Assembly: GCA_030651695.1 (NCBI GenBank)
Contig: JAUSCD010000012.1
Location: forward strand, 62,001 to 126,000
Length of the DNA: 64,000 bases
Direction: 5' to 3'
Origin: Pseudohongiella sp.
GTDB lineage: Bacteria > Pseudomonadota > Gammaproteobacteria > Pseudomonadales > Pseudohongiellaceae
How positions within the stretch are numbered: the stretch's first letter is position 1; every line of letters begins with the position of its first letter. A model generated the notes under the pieces. The model saw nothing but the letters and a program-made list of their open reading frames with translations, was not told where the DNA came from and made no database searches. The translations under genes were made by a program, and so were the position numbers. Below, piece by piece: positions 47,013 to 56,508 of the stretch.

Positions 47013-49095
47013 TCTTTGATTCAGAAGTCACCACCGCATCGGTAACTGCAGATACACGGCGGCTGGCAAGGATGCCAAGCACGCCCAGTGTCATGCCTGC
47101 GATAAACAGCGGTGTATCTCCAACAGGTATGCCTATGGAGGTCAAACCGGGCAGAGACACCAGAATACCTCCGGATACAATCATGAATCTGCCTGCAGTT
47201 GCCGCTGAGCCGGGTTTATCCAGAAATCCTATAAACGGCATATAAGCCTGCAAGCCACCTGCAATCAGTACGATACCGGCAGCAACAACCATTGTTGCGA
47301 TTACGATCTCGGCTGCTGTTCCCTGCATGATCAAAGCTGGCTCAAGTACAAAAAAGAACGGAATAAAATAGATCACACTACCCAGTCGCATGGCTTTGAA
47401 GCCGGTCTTCAACGCAGACCCACCAGCAATGCTGGCCGCAGCAAAAGCGCCAAGTGCCACAGGCGGTGTAATAAACGAAAGCATGCCCCAGTACAGGATA
47501 AATAAATGCACACTCATGGGATCAAGCCCGCCCTGAATAAGCGCAGGGGCAAGCACAATAGCCAGAAAAATATAAGCCGCAGTTACCGTCATACCAATAC
47601 CAAGAATAAAACTGGTAAAGGCGCCCATTAACAACAACATGATGATTGAGTCACCTGCAATATAAAGCAGATCGTTCACCAGCGTGCCTGACAGCCCGGT
47701 GACTGACAACGCGCCTACAATCAGGCCAACGCCAGCCATGATAGACAGCAACTCAACCAGCAGCTTGCCACAGGCCACCAGAAACGATCCGGTCTGATTG
47801 ATGTTCCACCGGTTTTTCGCGGACAGCTGATTTAGTATGAGCAGCATACCGGTGGCATAAAACGGAGCCACCGCTTCGCGCTGCATAAACACCAGCAAAA
47901 AGATCAACACCACGAACGAGGCCATGTAGAACCAGCCTTCGCGCAATGTGTCGCTGAATTTCGGTAGTTCCTCGCGCGGCGTCCCCTTTAATCCCTGCCG
48001 TGCGGCATAGGCGTCTATCTGCATAAACAACCCAAAAAAATACAGCAGGGCCGGAATCGCCGCAGCCAGCGCAACCGAGGTATAGGGCACATTCAGAAAG
48101 GTTGCCATCACAAAGGCTGTTGACCCCATGATTGGCGGCAGCAATACCCCGCCCGTGGACGCGCAGGCTTCCACACCGCCAGCATACTCACGCGAAAACC
48201 CTGACTTGCGCATTGCCGGAATAGTCAGTGGTCCGGTGGACAACACATTGGTTATCACACTGCCACTCATCGAGCCCATCAAGGCACTGGAGACCACTGA
48301 CACTTTGGCAGAACCGCCACGCACGTGCCCGAATCCGGCAAACGCCAGATTGATAAAAAAGCGGCCGCCTCCGGTATGTTGCAGTGCAACACCAAAAATC
48401 AGAAACCCTATCACCAGCTGTGCAAATGCGCGGAACGGCAGGCCCAGAATACTTTCGATGCTCATCACATGATAAGAGGCGGTTTCAGCAGCTGACGACG
48501 CCATGCCTGAAATAGGCCCCGGCATTTTGTCCGCAAATATCGGGTACATGGAAAACACCAGTACCAGCCAGAACAGCGTAGCACCACCACATCTGCGCAC
48601 AGCTTCCAGCGTCAGCGCCCACAACAAATAACTCATCCAGACCGCGGTAACCGGTGCCGAAAATTCCCAACCATAATCGAGCATGGTTTCGGAGTTGATG
48701 AAAAAGAAAGCACAAATCGCAAAGGTCGCAGCACTGAGAATAATGTCATACCAGTAACGGGTAGCATTTTTTACAGGCGGATAAATCAGAAAACAAAGCG
48801 GCAATAACAAAGCAAGCAAGGCATAGTAGTAGTGATTCTGGACGGTAATCACGAACTCCATCAACGGGCGTTCAGAAAACAGTCGCAGCGAGTCCATCGC
48901 CAGAAACACAGCTAGAACAGCGGCAATGGCAACAGTCCAGCGCAGCACCACCGGCATGTCCGCCGACGTTCTTACTTTCTTCATCAGCCCGTTTTCCGTG
49001 AGCGGCGAATCCAGCGCACCGGTCCTCATGTCATTGTCAGTGAGATCATCATTATTTTTATTTTGTTTCTCCTCTGTCACTCGAATCACTCCCAA
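46996..49095 (-). CDS. TRAP transporter fused permease subunit (TAXI type)
   Basis: 699 aa with about 17-18 hydrophobic segments: an N-terminal four-helix DctQ-like part fused to the DctM large subunit (GSAKVSVVSSALMGSMSGSVITNVLSTG, GGVEACASTGGVLLPPIMG, FILGIGMTVTAAYIFLA, MLSFITPPVALGAFAAASIAG). This fused form pairs with TAXI solute-binding proteins, and one is encoded directly upstream with a 10 nt overlap. It would import an organic anion with Na+ or H+. The C-terminal extension of about 90 residues adds further helices. Confidence 0.93.
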   Translation of the reverse strand: MGVIRVTEEKQNKNNDDLTDNDMRTGALDSPLTENGLMKKVRTSADMPVVLRWTVAIAAVLAVFLAMDSLRLFSERPLMEFVITVQNHYYYALLALLLPLCFLIYPPVKNATRYWYDIILSAATFAICAFFFINSETMLDYGWEFSAPVTAVWMSYLLWALTLEAVRRCGGATLFWLVLVFSMYPIFADKMPGPISGMASSAAETASYHVMSIESILGLPFRAFAQLVIGFLIFGVALQHTGGGRFFINLAFAGFGHVRGGSAKVSVVSSALMGSMSGSVITNVLSTGPLTIPAMRKSGFSREYAGGVEACASTGGVLLPPIMGSTAFVMATFLNVPYTSVALAAAIPALLYFFGLFMQIDAYAARQGLKGTPREELPKFSDTLREGWFYMASFVVLIFLLVFMQREAVAPFYATGMLLILNQLSAKNRWNINQTGSFLVACGKLLVELLSIMAGVGLIVGALSVTGLSGTLVNDLLYIAGDSIIMLLLMGAFTSFILGIGMTVTAAYIFLAIVLAPALIQGGLDPMSVHLFILYWGMLSFITPPVALGAFAAASIAGGSALKTGFKAMRLGSVIYFIPFFFVLEPALIMQGTAAEIVIATMVVAAGIVLIAGGLQAYMPFIGFLDKPGSAATAGRFMIVSGGILVSLPGLTSIGIPVGDTPLFIAGMTLGVLGILASRRVSAVTDAVVTSESKISDTN

Positions 49096-50303
49096 ACAGG
49101 CGCAAAACCTGCTGCACGCAGACGCTCAGCCCGCAGCTGATGCCAGGCAGCAAGAAACTCTTGCTGATTCCGGATGCGGCGTGCGGTAACCTCCGTCCAG
49201 GCTGCTGCAAGCACATCCTGACGACGTATCAGCTCCTGGTTGTGCATATCGTATTCGTCGGTCCAGATACCTATTTCTTTCCAGTAACGAACAGCCCCGT
49301 CATGGTAAGGCACCACCCAGTCGAACACCTGTAAATCAAGGGCCCAGCCGATAGCGCCAGGATCAGCGTCTTTGTAGCTGTCATAATTTTCCGTCATGAC
49401 ACGTGTCAGCCAGTAGACAGTATTTTCGTCCTGCTGCGCCTGAGTAATCAAAATCGGGTAAGGGTATGTTCCTGCTTCCTGAGGATTTTCATCACTGATG
49501 CCAGGGCCACGGGTAGCGTTGTATTTGGTGAAGTAAGGCGCGACATCCAGCAATCGCTGCCAGCACGCTTCATCGTCGTGCGGCGCAGGCAGCCAGGCGA
49601 TGCCTCTTGGGGAAGCCTCCAACCGGCGTGTCGGACCAGAGACGGTTGTGCCAAATGCCACATCTACATCACCGTTGATAATGCCTTCCCACGCGGCGTC
49701 ATAACCAGGGAAATCCACCCGCACTACGTCGTCCCAGGTCAGACCACCACACGCAAGATAAGCCTCCATGGAGATATTCAAGGCAGGGGCGGCACGCACA
49801 AATGGCACACGTTTTCCGCGCAATTCAGCAAATGTGCTGACCCCGATGTCGGCAGCAACGGCCACGGCCTGGTTACTCAGCCCACTTGAGCTCATTACCA
49901 TTCGTAGCGGCTGAGGCCCCCATTCCGGATCCGCGAACTGATAGACACCTTCCTGTGCGAAATAAGTGGCAACACCATTGGCTGAAAACTGCACACGCCC
50001 GGTTTTAAGAGGCAACAGCCTTGAGACATCGTTCTGCCCGGGTATCACACGCAACGTGACATTGAATTTTTCGCGCAACATGGCGCCTATGGCCACGGAC
50101 TGGTTATAGCCGGTAGTCCCCAGATTGTAGGCAGTCCAGGCCATCTGAGAGGGCAACTCTGGCCTGGTTGTCTGTGCGTGGACCGCACTCACAACAGATA
50201 AACTGACAGCAATAGCCAAAACAGCGCCGCATGCCAACCGCCCGGCCTTGATCAGAGTGTGACGACCGATACCTGGCAAAACATTTAATTGCTTGATTTG
50301 CAT
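49086..50303 (-). CDS. TAXI-family TRAP transporter solute-binding protein
   Basis: 405 aa from ATG 50303, preceded by a run of Gly-type purines (GGGGGGAA). A signal peptide (ACGAVLAIAVSLSVVSAVHAQ) is clear. The TAXI core follows: MAWTAYNLGTTGYNQSVAIGAML, LKTGRVQFSANGVATYFAQEG, GKRVPFVRAAPALNISMEAYL. It captures the substrate in the periplasm for the permease encoded next. TAXI substrates are mostly unknown (glutamate, C4 acids or aromatic acids in known cases). It diverges from the MoaD-like gene, 133 nt apart. Confidence 0.93.
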   Translation of the reverse strand: MQIKQLNVLPGIGRHTLIKAGRLACGAVLAIAVSLSVVSAVHAQTTRPELPSQMAWTAYNLGTTGYNQSVAIGAMLREKFNVTLRVIPGQNDVSRLLPLKTGRVQFSANGVATYFAQEGVYQFADPEWGPQPLRMVMSSSGLSNQAVAVAADIGVSTFAELRGKRVPFVRAAPALNISMEAYLACGGLTWDDVVRVDFPGYDAAWEGIINGDVDVAFGTTVSGPTRRLEASPRGIAWLPAPHDDEACWQRLLDVAPYFTKYNATRGPGISDENPQEAGTYPYPILITQAQQDENTVYWLTRVMTENYDSYKDADPGAIGWALDLQVFDWVVPYHDGAVRYWKEIGIWTDEYDMHNQELIRRQDVLAAAWTEVTARRIRNQQEFLAAWHQLRAERLRAAGFAPVWE

Positions 50304-50436
50304 TATTATTCCCCCCAATCTGGCGCTGGCAAAGAGGCCAAAGATTATCAGGGACAGTAACACAGTGGAAGAAATATGCGATACTTGCCCATGGAGACGT
50401 GGCAACCTGTCACAAAAAACGTCGCTTCGGGGAATC

Positions 50437-50700
50437 ATGGCAAAACTGACAATAAACAGCCTGCTGCGTGATGCAGTGGCAGTCACCGGGAAACCGCTGC
50501 CGTCGGGCAGCAAGATGGAGATTGAGGCAAACTCGGTCATTGCGCTGATCAAGGCGCTGGACAAACTTTATCCGGGCTGTGCTCCGGCTTTAACCAATGC
50601 CTCTGTTGCCATAGATGGAGACATCTACAGTGATGCGCTCACAGAACCGCTGGATGAACTGAGCGAAGTCGTATTTATGCCATCGATCGAGGGCGGGTAG
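50437..50700 (+). CDS. MoaD/ThiS-family sulfur carrier protein
   Basis: 87 aa from ATG 50437 (GGGGA upstream); a longer frame back to 50293 enters the divergent promoter region. A beta-grasp fold is suggested by AKLTINSLLRDAV, IALIKALDKLYPG and VVFMPSIEGG. The C-terminal Gly-Gly is the thiocarboxylation site of sulfur carriers. It could serve molybdopterin synthesis for the neighbouring Mo hydroxylases, although no moaE or moeB gene is in the window. It stands alone. Confidence 0.78.
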   Translation: MAKLTINSLLRDAVAVTGKPLPSGSKMEIEANSVIALIKALDKLYPGCAPALTNASVAIDGDIYSDALTEPLDELSEVVFMPSIEGG

Positions 50701-50708
50701 CCGCCCTC
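50689..50708. repeat. Hairpin across the MoaD-like stop codon
   Basis: Eight-base arms GAGGGCGG and CCGCCCTC enclose GTAG; the stop codon is in the loop. There is no following T run, so termination is possible but not shown. It may protect the 3' end of the message or mark the convergent boundary with the lipoprotein gene. Confidence 0.5.
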
Positions 50709-50739
50709 TCTCGCACTACTTGTTACAAACTTCAAGCTC

Positions 50740-51114
50740 TTACATTCGACGGCCTGACACCGGAATAGCGCCGAAGTCGGTGTTAAAACTTCCGCTCATC
50801 AGATCACCTACAACGGTACCCGCAAATACCAGCGTCAGGCTCTGGCCTTGTGCGTCAACGACAGTGCTGAAGTTCACGGCGTCACCGTTAACTGTGATAC
50901 CTGTCAGAGGCGCAGAACCCAGGTCCTGCGAACTCAGCTGTCCGCTCATATCCTGATTAACAAGCAGATTTGCATTCATGGCACCGATTGGAGTTTCAAT
51001 TGTGATTTCCCAGGCGCCTACCAGTGGATGCGGAGCTGATGCTGTGCTTGCACAGGCGCTGAGAAACAGAGCTACAGCAAAACCCATCAGTACTGATCCA
51101 ATTTTTGTCTTCAT
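50740..51114 (-). CDS. Small lipoprotein of unknown function
   Basis: 124 aa. The lipobox LSAC ends the signal helix VLMGFAVALFLSAC. The mature part is a short beta-rich domain (LVGAWEITIETPIGAMNANLLVNQD, GITVNGDAVNFSTVVD, LVFAGTVVGDLMSGSFNTDFG), the pattern of small lipocalin-like or META-like domains. No function is known to me. It is transcribed toward the MoaD-like gene and is divergent from the IorAB-type operon. Confidence 0.78.
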   Translation of the reverse strand: MKTKIGSVLMGFAVALFLSACASTASAPHPLVGAWEITIETPIGAMNANLLVNQDMSGQLSSQDLGSAPLTGITVNGDAVNFSTVVDAQGQSLTLVFAGTVVGDLMSGSFNTDFGAIPVSGRRM

Positions 51115-51508
51115 TATTACTTCCCCTTCAAATTGATACGGTATTAACTCAAATGTTGTTCAGAATTGAAACGATTCTGACCCTGAATCCCTGTGACCTA
51201 GAAACCTGATATCTTGAACACTGTGAGATTGAAAATTGTCGCCGGAGATTGTGCAGCTTTACCTTTTATCGATAAAAGCCATCCCTGGAACACTGCATTG
51301 TTAAATTCCTGGAGAACCGCTCGCTTAAAATGCAGCGAATACTCTGATATTGAATGCCTTTGAGGTCAACGTCTTTTCGCCACATACCTTGAAAATAGTG
51401 ACCAATGGCCTACTTGAACAAGTAGGCTTGGTGTCAAATTGAGGCGTATCATGTGGTCAATGCAGATAGCTTGCCAAACTCACAACTTAAATCGCCAAGA
51501 GGCGCATC
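51115..51508. other. Divergent intergenic region with an inverted repeat
   Basis: 394 nt between the lipoprotein start and the 2Fe-2S gene. It is AT-rich with no convincing gene. A perfect 9-base inverted repeat (GCCTACTTG/CAAGTAGGC, two-base centre) lies at 51408-51427, 82 nt before the 2Fe-2S start, and looks like an operator or hairpin. No -10/-35 pair is clear enough to call. Confidence 0.55.
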
Positions 51509-52000
51509 ATGATTGAACTTCAAATTAACGGAGAAACGAGGCAACTCGATATTGAACCGGAGATGCCTTTGTTATGGGCCTTAAGAAATGAACTTGGATT
51601 GACCGGCACAAAATTCGGATGCGGCATCGCCGCCTGTGGTGCCTGCACCGTGCATATCAATGGTCAGGCCGTGCGCAGTTGCGTCACCCCGGTAAGCGCC
51701 GTTCAGAACACCAACATACGCACCATTGAAGGCCTTTCCGCAAACGGTTTGAATCCGGTGCAACTGGCCTGGATACAGCACCAGGTACCTCAGTGCGGTT
51801 ATTGCCAGTCCGGCATGATCATGGCGGTCAGTGCATTGCTCGAATCAAATCCGGATCCTGACGAACAGGCTATTGCCAGCAGTATCAGTAATGTCTGCCG
51901 GTGTGGCACCTATCCGCGCGTCAGCAAGGCGATTGCTGATCTGGTTGCCAGTCGCTCTGACACCCCCTTTGTTGATGCAACCGCGGAGGCCAACGTATGA
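51509..52000 (+). CDS. 2Fe-2S subunit of an IorA-type molybdenum hydroxylase
   Basis: 163 aa. Cluster motifs GCGIAACGACTVHING with VRSC, then CGYCQSGMIMAVSALL and NVCRCGTYPRV give all eight cysteines. The sequence belongs with isoquinoline 1-oxidoreductase alpha subunits, which transfer electrons from Moco to an external acceptor rather than FAD. It has no signal peptide of its own, as usual: it is thought to be exported bound to the Tat-signal-bearing large subunit. The large subunit gene overlaps it by 4 nt. Confidence 0.9.
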   Translation: MIELQINGETRQLDIEPEMPLLWALRNELGLTGTKFGCGIAACGACTVHINGQAVRSCVTPVSAVQNTNIRTIEGLSANGLNPVQLAWIQHQVPQCGYCQSGMIMAVSALLESNPDPDEQAIASSISNVCRCGTYPRVSKAIADLVASRSDTPFVDATAEANV

Positions 52001-54234
52001 GTATTTCTCGTAGACGTTTTCTGCTTGGTGCCACTGTTGTGGGTGGTGGATTGCTGCTGGGATATGCCTTCACGCGCCCAAGCCGCCAGTCTCTGGCCAA
52101 CCGCGACTACGCTGAGGATGGTCAGACTTTCCTGACCACCTGGCTGCGTATTGATCCTGACAATATTGTCACTGTTATCGTGCCTCACTCGGAGATGGGT
52201 CAGGGCGTACTGACATCTCTGCCAATGATGGCGGCAGACGAGCTTGATGCTGACTGGGCCAATGTCAGGGTTGAGCAGGCTCCTGCAACTGATCTGTTTG
52301 CCAATGGCGTGCTGGTTAAAGGTTTTGCGGCCTCCATGGGATTCACCGCGCCGGCGTTTCTCAACCGCACTATGGATTTTGTGACGCTGAAAGCGGCTGA
52401 AATCATGAATATGCAAATTACCGGCGGCAGCAGCTCAGTGCGCTTCACCGGTGAAATGGGCATGCGTGCTGCAGGAGCTGCAGCACGGGAAATGCTGATT
52501 AAAGCCGCCGCTGAAGAATGGAGCGTTCCCGTTGCAGAAATCACCGCCCGCAACAGCCGTGTGTATCATGAATCCAGCGGCCGTAGCCTGACATTCGGTG
52601 AACTGGCAAGTGCCGCCGCCCGATTTGAACCTTCACGCACACCTGTGCTCAAACGCCCTGATCAATTCACGCTGATGGGCACCTCCGTACCTCGTGTAGA
52701 CATTCCGGCCAAAGTCGATGGCACCGCTCAGTTTGGCATTGATGCCATGCCGGAAGGCATGCTGTATGCCGCTGTGATGACATCACCGGTATTTGGCGGT
52801 CTGCTTCAAAGCGTCGGCAATGTTGATGCTGTCATGCAGCAGCGTGGCGTTGTGCGGGTAGTTGAACTTGATGATGCAGTCGCGGTTGTTGCCGACAACT
52901 ACTGGCGCGCCAGCAAAGCGCTGGCCATGTTACAACCGGTTTTCTCCAGCACAGATTCTGACAACCGCTCAAGCTCGGATATTTTTGCTGATTATGAAAG
53001 CGCGCTGGATAGTGGCGAAAAAAATAAAGACGTCCATGCAGGCAATACCGAACAGGCATTGGCGGACGCCACTGAAGTGCTGAGCGCAAGTTATCGTGTC
53101 CCCTTCCTCGCGCACGCTGCTATGGAACCAATGAACTGCACTATTCTGTTCCGTGATGGTCACGCCGACGTCTGGACAGGGACTCAGGACAATCTGGGCA
53201 TACGTGGCCGCGTGGCCAGCATTGCTGGCATGAAGGAAAACGATGTAACAGTCCACCCGTTTTATCTGGGCGGCGGTTTTGGTCGTCGCCTGCCAATGTC
53301 TACCAATACCATAGATCAGGCAACGCTGATTGCGCAGCAGTTTGATGTACCGGTACAGACTTTGTGGAGCCGCGAAGAAGATACCCGTCAGGACTACTAC
53401 CGACCTGCCGTCACCAGCCGATTCCGCGCAGGTTTTGACAACAACGGCCAGCTTGTTGCATGGGAGAATGCCTACATCGGCAAGAACGAACCGGCAGAAG
53501 CCGCCCATATTGCCTACAACATTCCAAACCAGAAAATCGATTATGTTGACAGCGCAACTCACGTACCCTTTGGTGCGTGGCGCAGCGTTGCACACTCTCA
53601 ACATACCTTCTTTCTGGAATCATTCACCGATGAACTGGCATGGAACCGGCAGCAGGACCCGTTGCAATTCAGGCTGGCGATGCTGGCTGACAAACCGCGT
53701 CACGCGCGCGTTCTTCGCGAAGCGGCAGCAAAGGCCGGATGGGGCACTGCTGTACCAGCCGGACGTGCCCGCGGCATAGCTCTACAGGAAAGTTTTGGCA
53801 GCATTGTGGCGGAAGTCGCAGAGATTTCCCTGACTGCAGATGGCCAGGTTCGTGTTGAAAAGGTGACATGTGCCATTGATTGTGGTCGCGTGGTACATCC
53901 CGACAATGCGGCATCCCAGGTAGAAAGCGGCATCATCTATGGATTAACTGCAGCCATGTACGGCCAGATCAGTATTGAACAAGGTCGCGTCAAGGAAAGT
54001 AATTTCCACGACTATGAAATGTTACACCTGGCCGAGTCTCCGGAAATTGAAGTGATCTTGCTCGAGTCAGACGGTGCAGCGATTGGCGGTCTTGGTGAGC
54101 CGGCAACGCCACCAATCTCTGCCGCAGTTTCCAACGCGCTGTATGCACTGACGGGCCAGCGTATCAGAGAGCTGCCATTGAAGAATTACCGCTTCCTGCC
54201 GCCGCCCGTCGAGCGCGGTGCGGTTGATGCATAA
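51997..54234 (+). CDS. Molybdopterin subunit of an IorB-type hydroxylase with Tat signal
   Basis: 745 aa. The N-terminus SISRRRFLLGATVVGGGLLLG is a twin-arginine signal, so the enzyme is periplasmic. IorB-type features are VIVPHSEMGQGVLTSLPMMAADELDADW, PRVDIPAKVDGTAQFGID, FYLGGGFGRRLPMSTN, WRSVAHSQHTFFLESF and the C-terminal catalytic Glu in IGGLGEPATPPISAAVSNAL. No FAD subunit or cytochrome gene is adjacent, so the electron acceptor is unclear. It oxidises an aldehyde or N-heterocycle. A bidirectional terminator follows. Confidence 0.9.
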   Translation: MSISRRRFLLGATVVGGGLLLGYAFTRPSRQSLANRDYAEDGQTFLTTWLRIDPDNIVTVIVPHSEMGQGVLTSLPMMAADELDADWANVRVEQAPATDLFANGVLVKGFAASMGFTAPAFLNRTMDFVTLKAAEIMNMQITGGSSSVRFTGEMGMRAAGAAAREMLIKAAAEEWSVPVAEITARNSRVYHESSGRSLTFGELASAAARFEPSRTPVLKRPDQFTLMGTSVPRVDIPAKVDGTAQFGIDAMPEGMLYAAVMTSPVFGGLLQSVGNVDAVMQQRGVVRVVELDDAVAVVADNYWRASKALAMLQPVFSSTDSDNRSSSDIFADYESALDSGEKNKDVHAGNTEQALADATEVLSASYRVPFLAHAAMEPMNCTILFRDGHADVWTGTQDNLGIRGRVASIAGMKENDVTVHPFYLGGGFGRRLPMSTNTIDQATLIAQQFDVPVQTLWSREEDTRQDYYRPAVTSRFRAGFDNNGQLVAWENAYIGKNEPAEAAHIAYNIPNQKIDYVDSATHVPFGAWRSVAHSQHTFFLESFTDELAWNRQQDPLQFRLAMLADKPRHARVLREAAAKAGWGTAVPAGRARGIALQESFGSIVAEVAEISLTADGQVRVEKVTCAIDCGRVVHPDNAASQVESGIIYGLTAAMYGQISIEQGRVKESNFHDYEMLHLAESPEIEVILLESDGAAIGGLGEPATPPISAAVSNALYALTGQRIRELPLKNYRFLPPPVERGAVDA

Positions 54235-54281
54235 AGCTGTCCGCCTTTGATGTTATTGCCGCCTGCAGACATGCGGCAAGC

Positions 54282-54315
54282 AAAAAAAACGGCTACCTTG
54301 GTAGCCGTTTTTTTT
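54282..54315. terminator. Bidirectional rho-independent terminator
   Basis: A nine-base stem (ACGGCTACC/GGTAGCCGT) is flanked by eight A on the left and eight T on the right, so it serves both the IorB-type gene from the left and the multidomain redox gene from the right, which ends 14 nt further on. Confidence 0.9.
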
Positions 54316-54329
54316 GCTCCGTTAAAATA

Positions 54330-56288
54330 TCAATCCCGCCCCATCATATTGGTCTGGATCATAAACTGACGGAATTCCTCGAACTCGAGACCACCGGTTT
54401 TGTCTTTGTCCATGAAGGCGAATGCGAGTGCAAGCTGCTGCCTGGAGCGCTCAGGCATTTCATCCAGACTGACCTTGCCATCCATGTTCTTGTCGAACAT
54501 CCCCATGCCAAGTGACGCAAAATATTCCTCTACGTTAATTTCAAAGTCATTCTCACGCGCTTCTGCATATCGGAAGGAGATCCCACCGTAAAGCATTTCT
54601 TCCCAGGTCTGTTCACCGAATCTCACGGTGACTGTGGGATCAGGATTACTCAGATTAGCGGTCGAGTTGTCGTAAGTGGTCCTGTGAATAACCTGAGTAC
54701 CCGCCGGCGCCGCTATCGGCTTTTCAAACTGAAAATAACGTTGCCAGTTGAAGTCATAATTAGGCACCGACAGTACCAGCTCCTCCCGGCCGTCGGGATA
54801 ACGCAAGACAAACTCGGAAGAGCGGCCGCGGTAGTGCGCATGCGGGAACAGACTGTAAATTACCGCATCACGCTGAAACGCATAGTAGGCACCTTCTTCA
54901 TGCTCGGCGGCACCTGCGGGAATATTCAGATCCTGATTCAGAATTGAATAATGCTGCAACACGTGTGCAGGAGCCTCATCCGCAAAATACAATCCGATTT
55001 TCGTCTGATCACGGGTTTCGCGGCCGTAAGTGGTGTAGTGCATCTGCGTGAAGAACGAAGTACCTGCAGGAATAAAAACACCTGTATCCTCCGGATAAAT
55101 ATAAGTGTCGTTGCCCGGCACAAAGGTCATCAATTGCGGCTGAAACAGGGAGGCGCTACTGTCAGCCATGCCCTCAGGCGCTATGCCAAAGGTTGCAATT
55201 GCATGGTGCACAACCTGACGGTCACCCGGCGCGATCTGCACCGCCTTGACCCATACGTCCCGGTCGAGCGTGTTTGGTACTTCAAAAAACTGATAATCGA
55301 GCGAACCGGTCGCGGGGATATCAAATTCAGGCAGAGTCACAATATAGTCCGGCTCTCCCATCGACCACTGCGTCAATTGCGCATCCACCTGCGTCAGTGG
55401 ATCGGCGCCGGTTCCGCGCTGGGCACCGGCATCTATCCAGGACAGCAGTTGTTGTTTCTGTTCAACTGATAAACTCATATCGTGCATGAACTCGCCAATA
55501 GCGGGATCAGCATGCCAGGGCGGCATACGACGGGTGAGCACCGTCTCGCGGATCATCGGTGAAAAGCCCTGTACCATGGCATGACTGGTCATAGCCCAAG
55601 GTGCAATGCCGCCCGGCCGGTGACAGCCCGCGCATTTCTCAAGCAACATTGGAGCAACCACATCAGTGTAACTTACGTTCGCCGGCGCTTCGTGCCGGGG
55701 CAGTGCCTCAGCCAGTGACATGGCCTGAGTAACCGCCTCAGGCGTATTACCAGCGATCAACGCTTGCAATGCGACTGCCAGAGCTGGCTGAATCGCATCA
55801 CCTGCCTCATTCAGCGCAGGGCCCCTGTAGACAACTTCCCAGCGCTGCGGACTCAATAACAATATCTCACCGGCGTAACGCAGATCCAGTGTCGACGCAA
55901 CCAGCCCTGCCTCATCCTGCAGAATTGAAGACCTGATGCCTTGCGCAACAGCCGCGGCGAGCAATTTCGCTCTGTCCATGCCCGGCTCCTGATTGATCAG
56001 GGCCACAGCAACACCTTGTGACTGCAGCTCATCGCTATTCAGAGCTTCCAATGATTGCGTGACGTAGTCTGAACCACTGGCATGCGCCATCAACAGCACC
56101 GCCGGTCGCTGAGCATGATAGTGTAGATTAAAGGCCTTGCCTTGCTGATCCAGCAGCGTAAAGTCCGCCGCCCTCACGACCGCGGAACTGACTTCATTGG
56201 CTGCCACCGGGCCACTAAACGCCAGCGCGGAAAAAAATACAGCCGGCAGCGTCCGGACACATGTGGCCAGAATGGAAAAAGTGCGCAT
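54330..56288 (-). CDS. Exported multidomain redox protein: redoxin-like, cytochrome c, copper-monooxygenase-like, EF-hand
   Basis: 652 aa from ATG 56288 (GAGGTG upstream). After a signal peptide (to about residue 31) comes a thioredoxin-fold domain (about 40-180) whose cysteine site is missing (MAHASGSDY at 67-75). A c-type heme motif CAGCH lies at 219-223. The following beta-rich part resembles copper type II ascorbate-dependent monooxygenases: HH at 361-362, His417 in QMHYT and FPHAH at 481-485 as possible copper ligands. Two EF-hands end the protein (DKNMDGKVSLDE 599-610; DKDKTGGLEFEE 627-638). Substrate unknown; an oxidative periplasmic role is inferred. Confidence 0.82.
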   Translation of the reverse strand: MRTFSILATCVRTLPAVFFSALAFSGPVAANEVSSAVVRAADFTLLDQQGKAFNLHYHAQRPAVLLMAHASGSDYVTQSLEALNSDELQSQGVAVALINQEPGMDRAKLLAAAVAQGIRSSILQDEAGLVASTLDLRYAGEILLLSPQRWEVVYRGPALNEAGDAIQPALAVALQALIAGNTPEAVTQAMSLAEALPRHEAPANVSYTDVVAPMLLEKCAGCHRPGGIAPWAMTSHAMVQGFSPMIRETVLTRRMPPWHADPAIGEFMHDMSLSVEQKQQLLSWIDAGAQRGTGADPLTQVDAQLTQWSMGEPDYIVTLPEFDIPATGSLDYQFFEVPNTLDRDVWVKAVQIAPGDRQVVHHAIATFGIAPEGMADSSASLFQPQLMTFVPGNDTYIYPEDTGVFIPAGTSFFTQMHYTTYGRETRDQTKIGLYFADEAPAHVLQHYSILNQDLNIPAGAAEHEEGAYYAFQRDAVIYSLFPHAHYRGRSSEFVLRYPDGREELVLSVPNYDFNWQRYFQFEKPIAAPAGTQVIHRTTYDNSTANLSNPDPTVTVRFGEQTWEEMLYGGISFRYAEARENDFEINVEEYFASLGMGMFDKNMDGKVSLDEMPERSRQQLALAFAFMDKDKTGGLEFEEFRQFMIQTNMMGRD

Positions 56289-56508
56289 TATTATCACCTC
56301 GACAGCCAGTCGCAGAAGCGCGGGCTTGGCATTTAAACGTAGAAACAACTAACGCATAAACTTGTTGATTGCAAAAACCTGAACACATTCAGATACGTTC
56401 GTATTCAATACCTGGATGAGTGCCAAGTCAATCGGCCAGAAGTCATAGCGGTCGCCACTTCTGCGACCCGGTCCGAACCGGGTCGCGCCGGCTTTGGAAC
56501 TGGTAGTG

